Assembly (NCBI RefSeq): GCF_030409335.1
Contig: NZ_JAUFPN010000178.1
Span: 1-64,000 of the forward strand
Source of the DNA: Paeniroseomonas aquatica
GTDB taxonomy: Bacteria; Pseudomonadota; Alphaproteobacteria; Acetobacterales; Acetobacteraceae
DNA: 64,000 nt
Reading direction: 5' to 3'
The notes beneath the pieces are model-generated. The model worked only from the letters and a program-made list of their open reading frames with translations, was not told the origin of the DNA and ran no database searches. Position 1 is the first letter of the stretch; every line of letters starts with the position of its first letter. Below, in pieces: positions 8,657 to 15,714 of the stretch. A program made the translations under genes and the position numbers.

Positions 8657-8884
8657 TCAGATCGGGTTGGCGCCGGCGATGGGGCCGATGTCGCCGGCCA
8701 GGGTATCGGTGGCGGAGACGCTCTCGTGGTCGTCCTTCCACGAATTCCGCTGCTTCATCATCCGGCGGGCGAGGCAGGCACCGCCGACCAGGGCGGCGCC
8801 GGTGCCGAGGCCTGCGGCGAAGGCGAGGCCGGCGGCGGCCATGCCGGCGGCGGCGGTGGCGGTGGTGGCGGCACGCATGAACAT
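8657..8884 (-). CDS. Small hypothetical membrane protein
   Basis: A 75-aa protein with a well-placed AAGGA ribosome site 9 bases before its ATG. It has one Ala/Gly-rich hydrophobic segment (AAAGMAAAGLAFAAGLGTGA) spanning about residues 11-40, then a basic stretch (LARRMMKQR) and a polar acidic tail. The charges predict an N-out, C-in orientation. It starts 53 bases after the pqqE stop and ends 129 bases before the DUF2491 gene, so it may belong to either transcript. Family not recognised. Its position at the head of the DUF2491/DUF350/PspA set makes an envelope role plausible, by inference only. Confidence 0.65.
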   Translation of the reverse strand: MFMRAATTATAAAGMAAAGLAFAAGLGTGAALVGGACLARRMMKQRNSWKDDHESVSATDTLAGDIGPIAGANPI

Positions 8885-8936
8885 GGGGGCAATCCTTCGG
8901 ATGATGCCGCTAGAGGTGGGCGGCGCCCGGCAGGGG

Positions 8937-10043
8937 TCAACCGGGGGCCGGTGCCCGGCGGGGCTCGGGCCGCGGTTCCCGGTAGGTGAAGCCCTCCCCT
9001 GCCCCGGCCGCCTCCTCGACCGCGAGCGCCAGCAGGCCATGGTCGGGCGAGAGGGCGCAGGCGGGGTCGGTGGCGGCGGCATCGCCGGTCAGGGCGAAGG
9101 CCTGGCAGCGGCAGCCGCCCCAGTCGACCTCGGCCCGGTCGCAGCCGCGGCAGGGCTCGGGCATCCAGCCGGTGCCGCGGTAGCGGGCGAAGGCCTCGGA
9201 GCCTTCCCAGGCGGCGCGCAGCGAGGAGGTCCGGACATTGGGGAAGTCGAAGCCGGGCAGGCTTTCCGCCGCATGGCAGGGCAGGATGCGGCCGGCCGGC
9301 GAGACCGCGAGGAAGCGGCGGCCCCAGCCGCCCATGCAGGCCTTGGGGCGCTTCGCATAGTAGTCCGGCACCACGTAGTCGATGACCAGGCGGCCGCGAT
9401 GGGCGGCGCGGGCGGCCTCGACGGTCGCGGTCGCGGCCTCGAGCTGGGCCCGCGTCGGCAACAGGGCGTCGCGGTTGCGCAGCGCCCATCCGTAGTACTG
9501 CACATGGGCGACCTCGAGCCGGCCGGCGCCGAGGTCCAGCGCCAGGTCGATCAGCGCCGGCAGCCGGTCGAGGTTCTGCCGGTGGACCACGGCGTTCAGC
9601 GTCAGCGGCAGGCCGGCGGCGGTGACCAGCCGGCCGACCGCGAGCTTCTTCGCATGCCCCCCGGCATAGCCGCCGATCCGGTCGGCCGAGCCGGCCTCGG
9701 CGTCCTGCACCGAGAGCTGCACATGATCGAGCCCGGCCTCGGCCAGCGCCGCCAGCCGGCCGGCATCGAGCAGCACGCCGGCGGTGATGAGGTTGGTATA
9801 GAGCCCGGCGCCGCCGGCGGCGCGGACGAGGTCGAGGATGTCGCGCCGGGCGGTGGGCTCGCCGCCGGAGAGATGCAGCTGGAGGCAGCCGAGCTCGGCG
9901 GCCTCAGCGAAGACCCGGGCCCAGGTCGCGGTGTCCAGCTCCTCGCCCGGGCCGGTGAGCGCGGTGGGGTTGGAGCAATAGGGGCAGCGCAGCGGGCAGC
10001 GGTGGGTGAGTTCGGCGAGCAGCGCCAGGGGAGCGTCGGTCAT
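8937..10043 (-). CDS. pqqE: PQQ biosynthesis radical SAM enzyme PqqE
   Basis: A 368-aa radical SAM protein. The CPLRCPYCSNP motif at residues 16-26 supplies the CxxxCxxC cysteines for the SAM-binding [4Fe-4S] cluster. GGEPTARRDILDL near 61-73 is the SAM-contacting GGEP strand. The C-terminal SPASM-like region carries further cysteines (ACMGGWG, LPCHAAES, EPCRGCDRAEVDWGGCRCQ) for auxiliary clusters. PqqE forms the carbon-carbon bond between Glu and Tyr of the PqqA peptide, the first committed step of PQQ synthesis, with PqqD presenting the peptide. Its ATG overlaps the pqqD stop by four bases (ATGA). It is the last pqq gene of the run. Confidence 0.96.
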   Translation of the reverse strand: MTDAPLALLAELTHRCPLRCPYCSNPTALTGPGEELDTATWARVFAEAAELGCLQLHLSGGEPTARRDILDLVRAAGGAGLYTNLITAGVLLDAGRLAALAEAGLDHVQLSVQDAEAGSADRIGGYAGGHAKKLAVGRLVTAAGLPLTLNAVVHRQNLDRLPALIDLALDLGAGRLEVAHVQYYGWALRNRDALLPTRAQLEAATATVEAARAAHRGRLVIDYVVPDYYAKRPKACMGGWGRRFLAVSPAGRILPCHAAESLPGFDFPNVRTSSLRAAWEGSEAFARYRGTGWMPEPCRGCDRAEVDWGGCRCQAFALTGDAAATDPACALSPDHGLLALAVEEAAGAGEGFTYREPRPEPRRAPAPG

Positions 10044-10309
10044 GCCGTGACAACGCCCCGGGCGGCGAGATCGTCCAGCATGGCCAGCACATCGGCCAGG
10101 ATCTCGGCCCGCGGCGCGGCGAAGCGGGCGGCCAGGTCGTCGGCCAGCGCATCGACGCTGCGGGCACCGTCGAGCAGGCGGAGGATCTCGAGCGCGATCT
10201 CGTCGGGGACGAACATGCGCTCGGGGCCGAGCACCACCCATTGGCCGCGCGCCTTGTCCTCGCGCAGCCTCATGCCGCGGGCGAGGCGGGGGATGCTGCC
10301 GCCATTCAC
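10040..10309 (-). CDS. pqqD: PqqD peptide chaperone, GTG start
   Basis: An 89-aa protein of the RiPP recognition element family. PqqD binds the PqqA peptide and delivers it to PqqE. The diagnostic N-terminal stretch IPRLARGMRLREDKARGQWV is present, followed by LGPERMFVPDEIALEILRLL and the helical C-terminal half. A GTG start at 10309 overlaps the pqqC stop (GTGA). It keeps the conserved PRLARG segment that a start at the internal ATG would lose, which decides the start. The other end overlaps pqqE by four bases, so pqqC, D and E are tightly coupled. Confidence 0.93.
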   Translation of the reverse strand: MNGGSIPRLARGMRLREDKARGQWVVLGPERMFVPDEIALEILRLLDGARSVDALADDLAARFAAPRAEILADVLAMLDDLAARGVVTA

Positions 10310-11037
10310 GGCCTGTAAGCGCCGGGCGGCGGCAGGGCGGGCTCCACATAGGCGAAGTGCAGCGCGTCGAGCTGGGCCCAGAGCAGGTCGCATTTGAAGC
10401 GGAGCGCCGCCATCACCTGCTCCTGCTCGGCCCGGGTGGCGGGCACGCGCTTCACGTAGTCCATGGCGAAGGCGACATCCTGCGGCGCCTGGGTCAGCCG
10501 CGGGGTGAAATAGGCCAGCGTCTCGGCCGAGACGAAGTCGTAGTTGCGCAGCATGCCGGAGACGCGCTGGGAGATGATGTCGGGGGAGAACATCTCGGTC
10601 AGCGAGGAGGCGACGGCTTCGAGCACCGAGCGGTACTTCACGAAATTCACATAGGCATCGACGGCGTAGCGGGTGCCGGGCAGCAGGCCCTCCAGCGAGA
10701 CCACGTAGTCGCGGTCGAGGCCGAGGCCGTCGGTCAGCCGCAGCCAGCGCTCGACGCCGCCGGGGTGGCTGCCGTCCCCATCGTGGTCGACCAGCCGGCG
10801 GCGCCATTCGCGGCGCAGCTCGGGCGTCGGCAGCCGGGCGACGAGGGAGGCGTCCTTCGCCGGGATGCTGGCCTGGTAGTAGTAGCGGTTCAGCGCCCAG
10901 GCCTGGACCTGCGCCTTGCTCAGCCTGCCGCCGTGCAGCAGGTGATGGAAGGGGTGGAGGATGTGGTAGCGCTCGGCGCCGATGGCGCGGAGGCGGGCCT
11001 CGAGCTCCTCCGGCGGGAGCAAAGCGGTGTCGCTCAC
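10306..11037 (-). CDS. pqqC: Pyrroloquinoline-quinone synthase PqqC, GTG start
   Basis: A 243-aa all-helical oxidase. PqqC catalyses the final ring closure and eight-electron oxidation of AHQQ to PQQ without a metal. Visible family signatures are HPFHHLLHGGRLSKAQVQAW near residues 28-47, NRYYYQASIPAKDA near 49-62, the active-site region DHDGDGSHPGGVERWLRL near 87-104 and FVKYRSVLEAVASSLTEMF near 135-153, all rich in the conserved His, Tyr and Arg residues. Length agrees with the family (about 250). The GTG start overlaps the pqqB stop (GTGA), and the stop overlaps the pqqD start in the same way. Confidence 0.95.
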   Translation of the reverse strand: MSDTALLPPEELEARLRAIGAERYHILHPFHHLLHGGRLSKAQVQAWALNRYYYQASIPAKDASLVARLPTPELRREWRRRLVDHDGDGSHPGGVERWLRLTDGLGLDRDYVVSLEGLLPGTRYAVDAYVNFVKYRSVLEAVASSLTEMFSPDIISQRVSGMLRNYDFVSAETLAYFTPRLTQAPQDVAFAMDYVKRVPATRAEQEQVMAALRFKCDLLWAQLDALHFAYVEPALPPPGAYRP

Positions 11038-11960
11038 GGGACGATCTCCATGCCGTCCGCCGCGACCTCCCAGCCGGCGGCGGTGACCGCGGCGCGTTCG
11101 GGGCTGTCGGCGAGCAGGACGGGGTTGGTGTTGTTCAGATGGATGAGGATGCGGCGCCCGATCCGCAAGCCCGCCAGGGCGGCGATCGTGCCCGCCTCCC
11201 CGTCGATGCTCATGTGGCCCATGCGGGCGCCGGTCTTGGGGCCGGCGCCGGCGCGGATCATCTCGTCGTCGCGCCAGAGGGTGCCGTCGAAGAACAGGCA
11301 GTCGGCGCCCTCGATCCGGGCGGCGAGCGCGGGGGTCATGGCGGCGCAACCGGGGATGAAGACCAGGGAGCGGCCGGCGGCTGAGAGGCGGAGGCCGATG
11401 GTCTCGCCGTTGTCGGCCCGGCCGGGGTCCTGCCCCTGTTCCTGGAAGAGCGGGACCTTGCCGGGGACGGCGAAGGCCTGCAGCACCAGGCCGAGCGGGG
11501 TGCCGGCGGCGTCCGCGAGCGCCAGGGGTTCATCCAGCGGCAGGGTCCGGCGAGGGACCGTCGCAGGGTTCACCGCGAGGAAGATGGGATTGGCCGCCAG
11601 GGTCTCCAGCGCCGCCGGGGCGGCGTAGAGGGCGAAGGGGTGGCCCTCCCGCAGGGTCAGCAGGCCGGCGATGGTATCGACCTCGGCCCCGGTCAGGACC
11701 ACGGCGGCGATCGGCGAGTTGCGCAGCGGCGCCGGGCGCGGGTGCAGCGCGGGGGTCGATTCGAGCTGGGCGCGGAGGTCGGGGGCGGCGTTCAGCAGCA
11801 CCCAGCGCGCGCCATCGGCGGTGACGGCGAGCGAGGCCTGGGTCCGCGGCAGGGCGGCGGGGTCGCCGGCGCGGGCGCGGCGGCAGCCGGGGCCGGCCGA
11901 ATTCCATTGCGGGAAGCCGCCGCCGGCGCCGGCGCCGAGGATGATGGCGCGCAGCGTCAC
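11034..11960 (-). CDS. pqqB: PqqB metallo-beta-lactamase-fold hydroxylase, GTG start
   Basis: A 308-aa protein with the characteristic start LRAIILGAGAGGGFPQWNS. PqqB is an MBL-fold, iron-dependent protein reported to hydroxylate a tyrosine-derived intermediate before PqqC acts. The metal-site region near LTGAEVDTIAGLLTLREGHP and the later GHMSIDG and LIHLNNTNP segments fit. Note LTGAEVDTIAG in place of the classical HxHxDH, which is a known feature of PqqB. The start is GTG at 11960. An unusual tiny frame with its own strong ribosome site ends on this GTG (see 11957-11983), suggesting coupled initiation. It is downstream of the cytochrome gene, 95 bases away, rather than next to pqqA. Confidence 0.94.
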   Translation of the reverse strand: MTLRAIILGAGAGGGFPQWNSAGPGCRRARAGDPAALPRTQASLAVTADGARWVLLNAAPDLRAQLESTPALHPRPAPLRNSPIAAVVLTGAEVDTIAGLLTLREGHPFALYAAPAALETLAANPIFLAVNPATVPRRTLPLDEPLALADAAGTPLGLVLQAFAVPGKVPLFQEQGQDPGRADNGETIGLRLSAAGRSLVFIPGCAAMTPALAARIEGADCLFFDGTLWRDDEMIRAGAGPKTGARMGHMSIDGEAGTIAALAGLRIGRRILIHLNNTNPVLLADSPERAAVTAAGWEVAADGMEIVP

Positions 11961-11983
11961 CGGATTGCCCTGGCCATGGTCAT
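11957..11983 (-). promoter_or_regulatory. Eight-codon leader frame coupled to the pqqB GTG start
   Basis: On the minus strand AGGAGG lies 7 bases before ATG-ACC-ATG, which opens a frame encoding MTMARAIR. This frame ends with a TGA that overlaps the pqqB GTG (sequence GGTGACG). The pqqB GTG itself has no good ribosome site at the usual distance. The arrangement suggests ribosomes load at the leader and reinitiate on pqqB. Whether the peptide matters is unknown. Confidence 0.45.
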
Positions 11984-12055
11984 GCGTGCCCTCCTGCGGC
12001 GCCCTCTATCGCACCGCCCTGCACTCGGGTCGATCCCGGGCGGTATGGGCCCGGC

Positions 12056-12376
12056 TCAGCGGCCGGGCACCGTGGCGGTGACCTCGATGGCGGCGTACCA
12101 GGCGGCGAGGTCGGCGATCTGGGCGTCGGTCAGCTCCCGCGCCATCAGGCTCATCTGCTCCTGCTGGCGGGCGCCGCTGCGGAAGGCGGCAAGCTGGGCG
12201 GCGAGGTAGGCCGGGTTCTGCCCGGCGAGGTTGGGCGCGTCCGGCTGCACCGCGATCCCGTCGTTGCCGTGGCAGACGGCGCAGCGGGCGCCAGCCAGGC
12301 GGCGGCCGGCGCGCGGGTCGGCGGCCTGCGCCGGCAGGATGGCGCAGGCGAGCAGCAACCCGAGCAGCAGCCGCAT
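12056..12376 (-). CDS. Small c-type cytochrome
   Basis: A 106-aa exported protein. The signal peptide is MRLLLGLLLACAILPAQAAD with cleavage after AQA. One haem-binding motif, CAVCHGNDG, lies near residue 33; HGNDG is typical of class I cytochromes in the periplasm. A Met-bearing segment (EQMSLMARELTDAQIADL) near 73-90 can give the sixth iron ligand. The ATG shares one base with the stop of the sugar dehydrogenase gene (TGATG), so the two are made together. The cytochrome is therefore the likely electron acceptor of that enzyme. It could equally be a general carrier of the class seen with PQQ alcohol dehydrogenases. Confidence 0.9.
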   Translation of the reverse strand: MRLLLGLLLACAILPAQAADPRAGRRLAGARCAVCHGNDGIAVQPDAPNLAGQNPAYLAAQLAAFRSGARQQEQMSLMARELTDAQIADLAAWYAAIEVTATVPGR

Positions 12377-13767
12377 CAGCGCCGCCGGTCGTAGGAGATC
12401 CGGTAGAGGGCGCCTGCCATGTCGTCCGAGACCAGCATCGAGCCGTCCCGCAGCAGCGCCACGTCGACCGGCCGGCCGAGGTATTCGTTGGTCTCGGCAT
12501 CGAGCCAGCCCTCGGCGAAGGGCTTGTGTTCGCGCACCGTGCCGTCGGCGTTGAGGAAGGTGACCATGATGCGGGCGCCGACCGGCGTGGTGCGGTTCCA
12601 GGAGCCGTGCTGGGCGTTGAAGATCGCGCCGCGGTATTCCTCGGGGAACATGCGGCCGTCGTAGAAGGTCAGGCCGAGGTCGGCGGCATGGGCCGCGGTC
12701 TCGACCATCGGCGGCACCGTCTCGGCCGGCGGCTGGGCGCTGCGGTATTCCTGGGTGCGGACGCTGCCGCCGCCGAACCAGGGGAAGCCGAAATTCTGGT
12801 TGGCCGCGGTGATGCGGTTGAGCTCGCCGGGGGGCGTGTCGTCGCCCATGCCGTCCACCTGGTTGTCGGTGAACCAGAGCTCCGGCCGCCCGGCCGGGGT
12901 GCCGGGGCGGAAGGCGATGCCGACGCTGTTGCGGATGCCGCGCGCATAGACCTCGCGGCCCTGGCCGCTGCGCTCCATGCGGATGATGCCGCCCATGCCG
13001 ACGCGGTTGAAAATCTCCTGCTTGGCCGGGCTCGGCACGTTGAAGGGCTGGCCGAGCGAGACATACAGCTTGTTGTCCGGGCCGATGCGGCAGACCCGGG
13101 CGCCGTGGTTGAAGCTCTCCTCGGCGGCAGGGATGAGCTGGCCCTGCGGGACCACCATCTCGGCCGCGACATCCGGCGTTTCGTAGAAGAATTCGGCGGC
13201 GGGGAAGGCGATGACCCGGTTGTGCTCGGCGATGTAGAGGATGCCGTCGGGCGAGAAGCAGACCCCGTTCGGGACGCTGAACTGCACCGAGGGGGCGAAG
13301 ACCTTCACCTCGTCGGCGACCCGGTCGCGGTCGCGGTCGGTGACCGCCCAGACCCGCTGCTTGCGGGTGCCGACGAAGATGACGCCGGAGGAGGGGCCGA
13401 CGGCGATGTGCCGGGCATCCGGCACCACCGCGAAGAGCTCGATCTTGAAGCCCTCGGGCAGGCGGATCTGCTCCAGGTTGCGGCGCAGCGCATCGGCGCG
13501 GCGGCCTTCCTGGGCGACCGTCTCGATCGCCATGGAGGTGCCGGTGGTGCGGAATTGCTGCAGCCGGTCGAGGTTGCCCTGGCCGGGCGTCGGCAGCGGC
13601 CCGGTGGGCGGCGGGCGGACGTTGGGGGCGGTCTCGCCGGGGACGGCGCCGCCGGTATTGGTCTGGGCGCGCCCGGGTTGCGCCTGGTTCTGCGCCAGGG
13701 CCGGTGTCAGGGCGGGCAGTGCCGCCAGGGCCAAGCCTGCGCCGAGCAGCCACATCGATCGTTTCAT
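12376..13767 (-). CDS. Sorbosone/glucose dehydrogenase-type (PQQ-dependent) beta-propeller sugar dehydrogenase
   Basis: A 463-aa periplasmic protein. It opens with a signal peptide (MWLLGAGLALAALPALTPAL, cleavage near ALAQ), then a Pro-rich linker. A six-bladed propeller of the glucose/sorbosone dehydrogenase family follows, with LPEGFKIELFAVVPDARHIA near residue 100, VGPSSGVIFVGT, PNGVCFSPDGILYIAEHNR near 165-183, RGIRNSVGIAFRP near 272 and WFTDNQVDGMGDD near 294. Members oxidise aldoses or sorbosone with PQQ, but some relatives lack the cofactor, so PQQ dependence is inferred from family plus position inside the pqq locus. The ATG is preceded by GGGGGAGGCG. It is followed at once by a cytochrome c. 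It lies between pqqA and pqqB, behind a hairpin terminator. Confidence 0.88.
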   Translation of the reverse strand: MKRSMWLLGAGLALAALPALTPALAQNQAQPGRAQTNTGGAVPGETAPNVRPPPTGPLPTPGQGNLDRLQQFRTTGTSMAIETVAQEGRRADALRRNLEQIRLPEGFKIELFAVVPDARHIAVGPSSGVIFVGTRKQRVWAVTDRDRDRVADEVKVFAPSVQFSVPNGVCFSPDGILYIAEHNRVIAFPAAEFFYETPDVAAEMVVPQGQLIPAAEESFNHGARVCRIGPDNKLYVSLGQPFNVPSPAKQEIFNRVGMGGIIRMERSGQGREVYARGIRNSVGIAFRPGTPAGRPELWFTDNQVDGMGDDTPPGELNRITAANQNFGFPWFGGGSVRTQEYRSAQPPAETVPPMVETAAHAADLGLTFYDGRMFPEEYRGAIFNAQHGSWNRTTPVGARIMVTFLNADGTVREHKPFAEGWLDAETNEYLGRPVDVALLRDGSMLVSDDMAGALYRISYDRRR

Positions 13768-13898
13768 GGTCGCCTCCCCCATCCTGCCGCCATCGATCCT
13801 GCCGCCGTAGCCCGGCGGTCTGTCGGACAGCATGCGCAAACCGGAGCGGATGCAGCGATGACAGTCGTGTGAGCAGGCACTGGCTCGTTCCGGGCATG

Positions 13899-13935
13899 AA
13901 AAAGCCCCGCGCCGGGCGAGGCCGGTGCGGGGCTT
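13899..13935 (-). terminator. Rho-independent terminator or attenuator after pqqA
   Basis: The arms AAGCCCCGC at 13902-13910 and GCGGGGCTT at 13927-13935 pair perfectly over 9 bp. Read on the minus strand, the stem is followed by a run of five T. It begins about 33 bases after the pqqA stop and 132 bases before the next gene. A leaky terminator here would give far more pqqA message than downstream message, as is needed when PqqA is a consumed substrate. Confidence 0.75.
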
Positions 13936-13967
13936 GGTCAGTGACCGCCGGAAGCGGCCGGCCAGGG

Positions 13968-14048
13968 TCAGCCGACCTCGGCGCAGGCGTAGCTGTTGAT
14001 CTCGAGAGCGAGCGACACTTCGGTCACGCGCGGCTTCTTCCAGGCCAT
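13968..14048 (-). CDS. pqqA: PqqA precursor peptide of PQQ
   Basis: A 26-aa peptide, too short for most gene callers: MAWKKPRVTEVSLALEIN followed by SYACAEVG. The Glu-Ile-Asn-Ser-Tyr core provides the conserved Glu16 and Tyr20 that PqqE cross-links and that become the PQQ skeleton. The N-terminal W, K and P and the C-terminal AE are also typical. AGGAGG stands 8 bases before the ATG, one of the strongest ribosome sites in the window. It is on the same strand as pqqBCDE but 2 kb away, separated by a hairpin terminator, a sugar dehydrogenase gene and a cytochrome gene. Confidence 0.96.
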   Translation of the reverse strand: MAWKKPRVTEVSLALEINSYACAEVG

Positions 14049-14085
14049 GAAATCCCTCCTGCGGTTGCGGCAATGCGCCGACCCC

Positions 14086-14114
14086 ATAGTGGGGGCTGCC
14101 CCCGGCGGCATCAA
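14086..14114 (-). promoter_or_regulatory. Candidate pqqA promoter
   Basis: On the minus strand TTGATG (14114-14109) and CACTAT (14091-14086) are separated by 17 bases. Transcription would start about 30 bases before the pqqA ATG. The spacer contains a perfect 5-bp inverted repeat, GGGGG-CTG-CCCCC at 14091-14103, a possible regulator site. The -10 match is weak (3 of 6). Confidence 0.4.
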
Positions 14115-14218
14115 GCGCTGCCGGCGGGCCTTGTCGCCGCCTTGAACCGGGGGGGGCCAGCGCCTACAGCATGGCGCGGCCCGCGCAGGCGGCCGGCAGC
14201 CAGATTGGGGAATGCAGC

Positions 14219-15256
14219 ATGGTCTACAGGGTCGCGGTCGTCGGCGCCACCGGAGCGGTGGGGCGCGAGATGCTGAAGACCCTGGCCGAGCGGGAATTCC
14301 CGGTCGGCGAGGCGGTCGGGCTGGCCTCCCCCCGCTCGGTCGGGCAGGAGGTCTCCTTCGGCGACAAAACCGTGCTGAAGATGCGCAACCTCGAGACCTT
14401 CGACTTCAAGGGCATCGACCTGGCGCTGTTCTCGGCCGGGGCGGCGAGCGCCGCGGCGCATGCGCCGCGGGCGGCGGCGGCCGGCGCGCTGGTGATCGAC
14501 AATTCCAGCCAGTTCCGCATGGATTTCGACGTGCCGCTGCTGGTGCCCGAGGTCAATCCGCAGGCGCTGAAGCGTGGGGTGAGGCGCGGGATCGTCGCCA
14601 ACCCGAATTGCTCGACCATCCAGATGGTGGTGGCGCTGAAGCCGCTGCACGACATCGCGCGGGTGAAGCGGGTGGTGGTCTCGACCTACCAGTCGGTCAG
14701 CGGCGCCGGCAAGGAAGGCATGGACGAGCTGTTCAACCAGACCAAGGGCAGCTTCGTGAACGACGCGCCGACGGTCGAGCATTTCAGCAAGCCGATCGCC
14801 TTCAACTGCATCCCCCACATCGACGCCTTCATGGAGGATGGCGCGACCAAGGAGGAATGGAAGATGGCGATGGAGACGCGGAAGATCCTCGACCCCGACA
14901 TCGCCGTCGTCGCCACCTGCGTCCGCGTCCCGGTCTTCATCGGCCATGCCGAGGCGGTGACCGTGGAATTCCACGACCCCATCAGCGTCGAGCAGGCTTG
15001 GGAGGCGCTGCGCGATGCGCCGGGGGTGCAGCTGGTCGACAAGCGCGAGGACGGCGGCTACGTGACGCCGCTGGAATCGGCCGGCGAGGATGCGGTCTTC
15101 GTCAGCCGCATGCGGCGCGACCCGACGGTGCCGCATGGGCTGTCCTTCTGGTGCGTGGCCGACAACCTGCGCAAGGGCGCGGCGCTGAACGCGGTGCAGA
15201 TCGCCGAGCTGCTGGACCAGCAGGGGCTGATCGGCAAGCGCCGCGCGCTGGGTTGA
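14219..15256 (+). CDS. asd: Aspartate-semialdehyde dehydrogenase
   Basis: A 345-aa protein, standard for the bacterial family. The NADP-binding start is VAVVGATGAVGREMLKTLAE. The catalytic cysteine lies in IVANPNCSTIQMV near residue 130, and the catalytic histidine region is RVPVFIGHAEAV near 240. It reduces L-aspartyl-4-phosphate to the semialdehyde in the cytosol, feeding lysine, diaminopimelate, threonine and methionine synthesis. Start chosen at MVYRVAVVG with GGGGAA upstream; a longer frame adds residues not found in the family. It is divergent from pqqA, from which 170 bases separate it, and is followed by a phasin-like gene. No other amino-acid biosynthesis gene is adjacent. Confidence 0.96.
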   Translation: MVYRVAVVGATGAVGREMLKTLAEREFPVGEAVGLASPRSVGQEVSFGDKTVLKMRNLETFDFKGIDLALFSAGAASAAAHAPRAAAAGALVIDNSSQFRMDFDVPLLVPEVNPQALKRGVRRGIVANPNCSTIQMVVALKPLHDIARVKRVVVSTYQSVSGAGKEGMDELFNQTKGSFVNDAPTVEHFSKPIAFNCIPHIDAFMEDGATKEEWKMAMETRKILDPDIAVVATCVRVPVFIGHAEAVTVEFHDPISVEQAWEALRDAPGVQLVDKREDGGYVTPLESAGEDAVFVSRMRRDPTVPHGLSFWCVADNLRKGAALNAVQIAELLDQQGLIGKRRALG

Positions 15257-15342
15257 TCGGGGCCGCGCGGAATCCGCTGGCGCGGCCGCGGCGGCCCCGG
15301 CATTATTCAACCACAAATCGTAACGAACGGGCAGGCGTGACA

Positions 15343-15714
15343 ATGGATCGCGACGCATCGCAGCCAGGCTACCGGCCGCTGGTCCCCCCGGAGCCGCCGG
15401 ACCTGCTGGCGCTGCACCGGCACGGCCTCGAGATGATGACCGCGGCGAACCGCCTGGCGCTGGGCTGGATGCAGCAGGCGGCGCAGCAGCACGCGGCGCT
15501 GACCCGGCGCACCTTCGCGCAGATGACCGAGACCGCGCGCCGGGTCGCCGCCGCCGATGCGCCGCCCGAGCAGGCCCAAGCGGTGCTGGCGATGCTGGCC
15601 GATGCCCGGGCCCTCAGCCTGCAGACCGCCGAGGAGATCGCGGCGCTGATGACCCGGATGCAGGACGAGGCGACGGCGCTGCTCGACCGGTCGATGCGGC
15701 CGCCGGAGGCCTAG
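15343..15714 (+). CDS. Phasin-like small helical protein
   Basis: A 123-aa, all-helical, Ala/Gln-rich protein. After a Pro-rich start (YRPLVPPEPPDLLALH), long amphipathic helices carry sequences such as LGWMQQAAQQHAALTRRTF and a Thr/Gln/Met-rich C-terminus. This resembles phasins that coat polyhydroxyalkanoate granules, but no diagnostic motif is decisive, so the call is tentative. It has its own 86-base upstream gap containing an AT-richer patch (TTATTCAACCACAAATCG) that may hold a promoter. Its stop overlaps the end of the convergent aminotransferase gene by four bases. Confidence 0.5.
   Translation: MDRDASQPGYRPLVPPEPPDLLALHRHGLEMMTAANRLALGWMQQAAQQHAALTRRTFAQMTETARRVAAADAPPEQAQAVLAMLADARALSLQTAEEIAALMTRMQDEATALLDRSMRPPEA

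Noticed and set aside
7278-10397. 1039-codon plus-strand frame across DUF2491 and pqqE
   Set aside because: Biased composition only; the minus strand encodes PqqE, PqqD and DUF2491 with clear motifs.
12376-13767. Possible unrelated insertion into the pqq operon
   Set aside because: Codon use and gene junctions match the flanking genes and no mobile element borders it, so a stable part of the locus is more likely.
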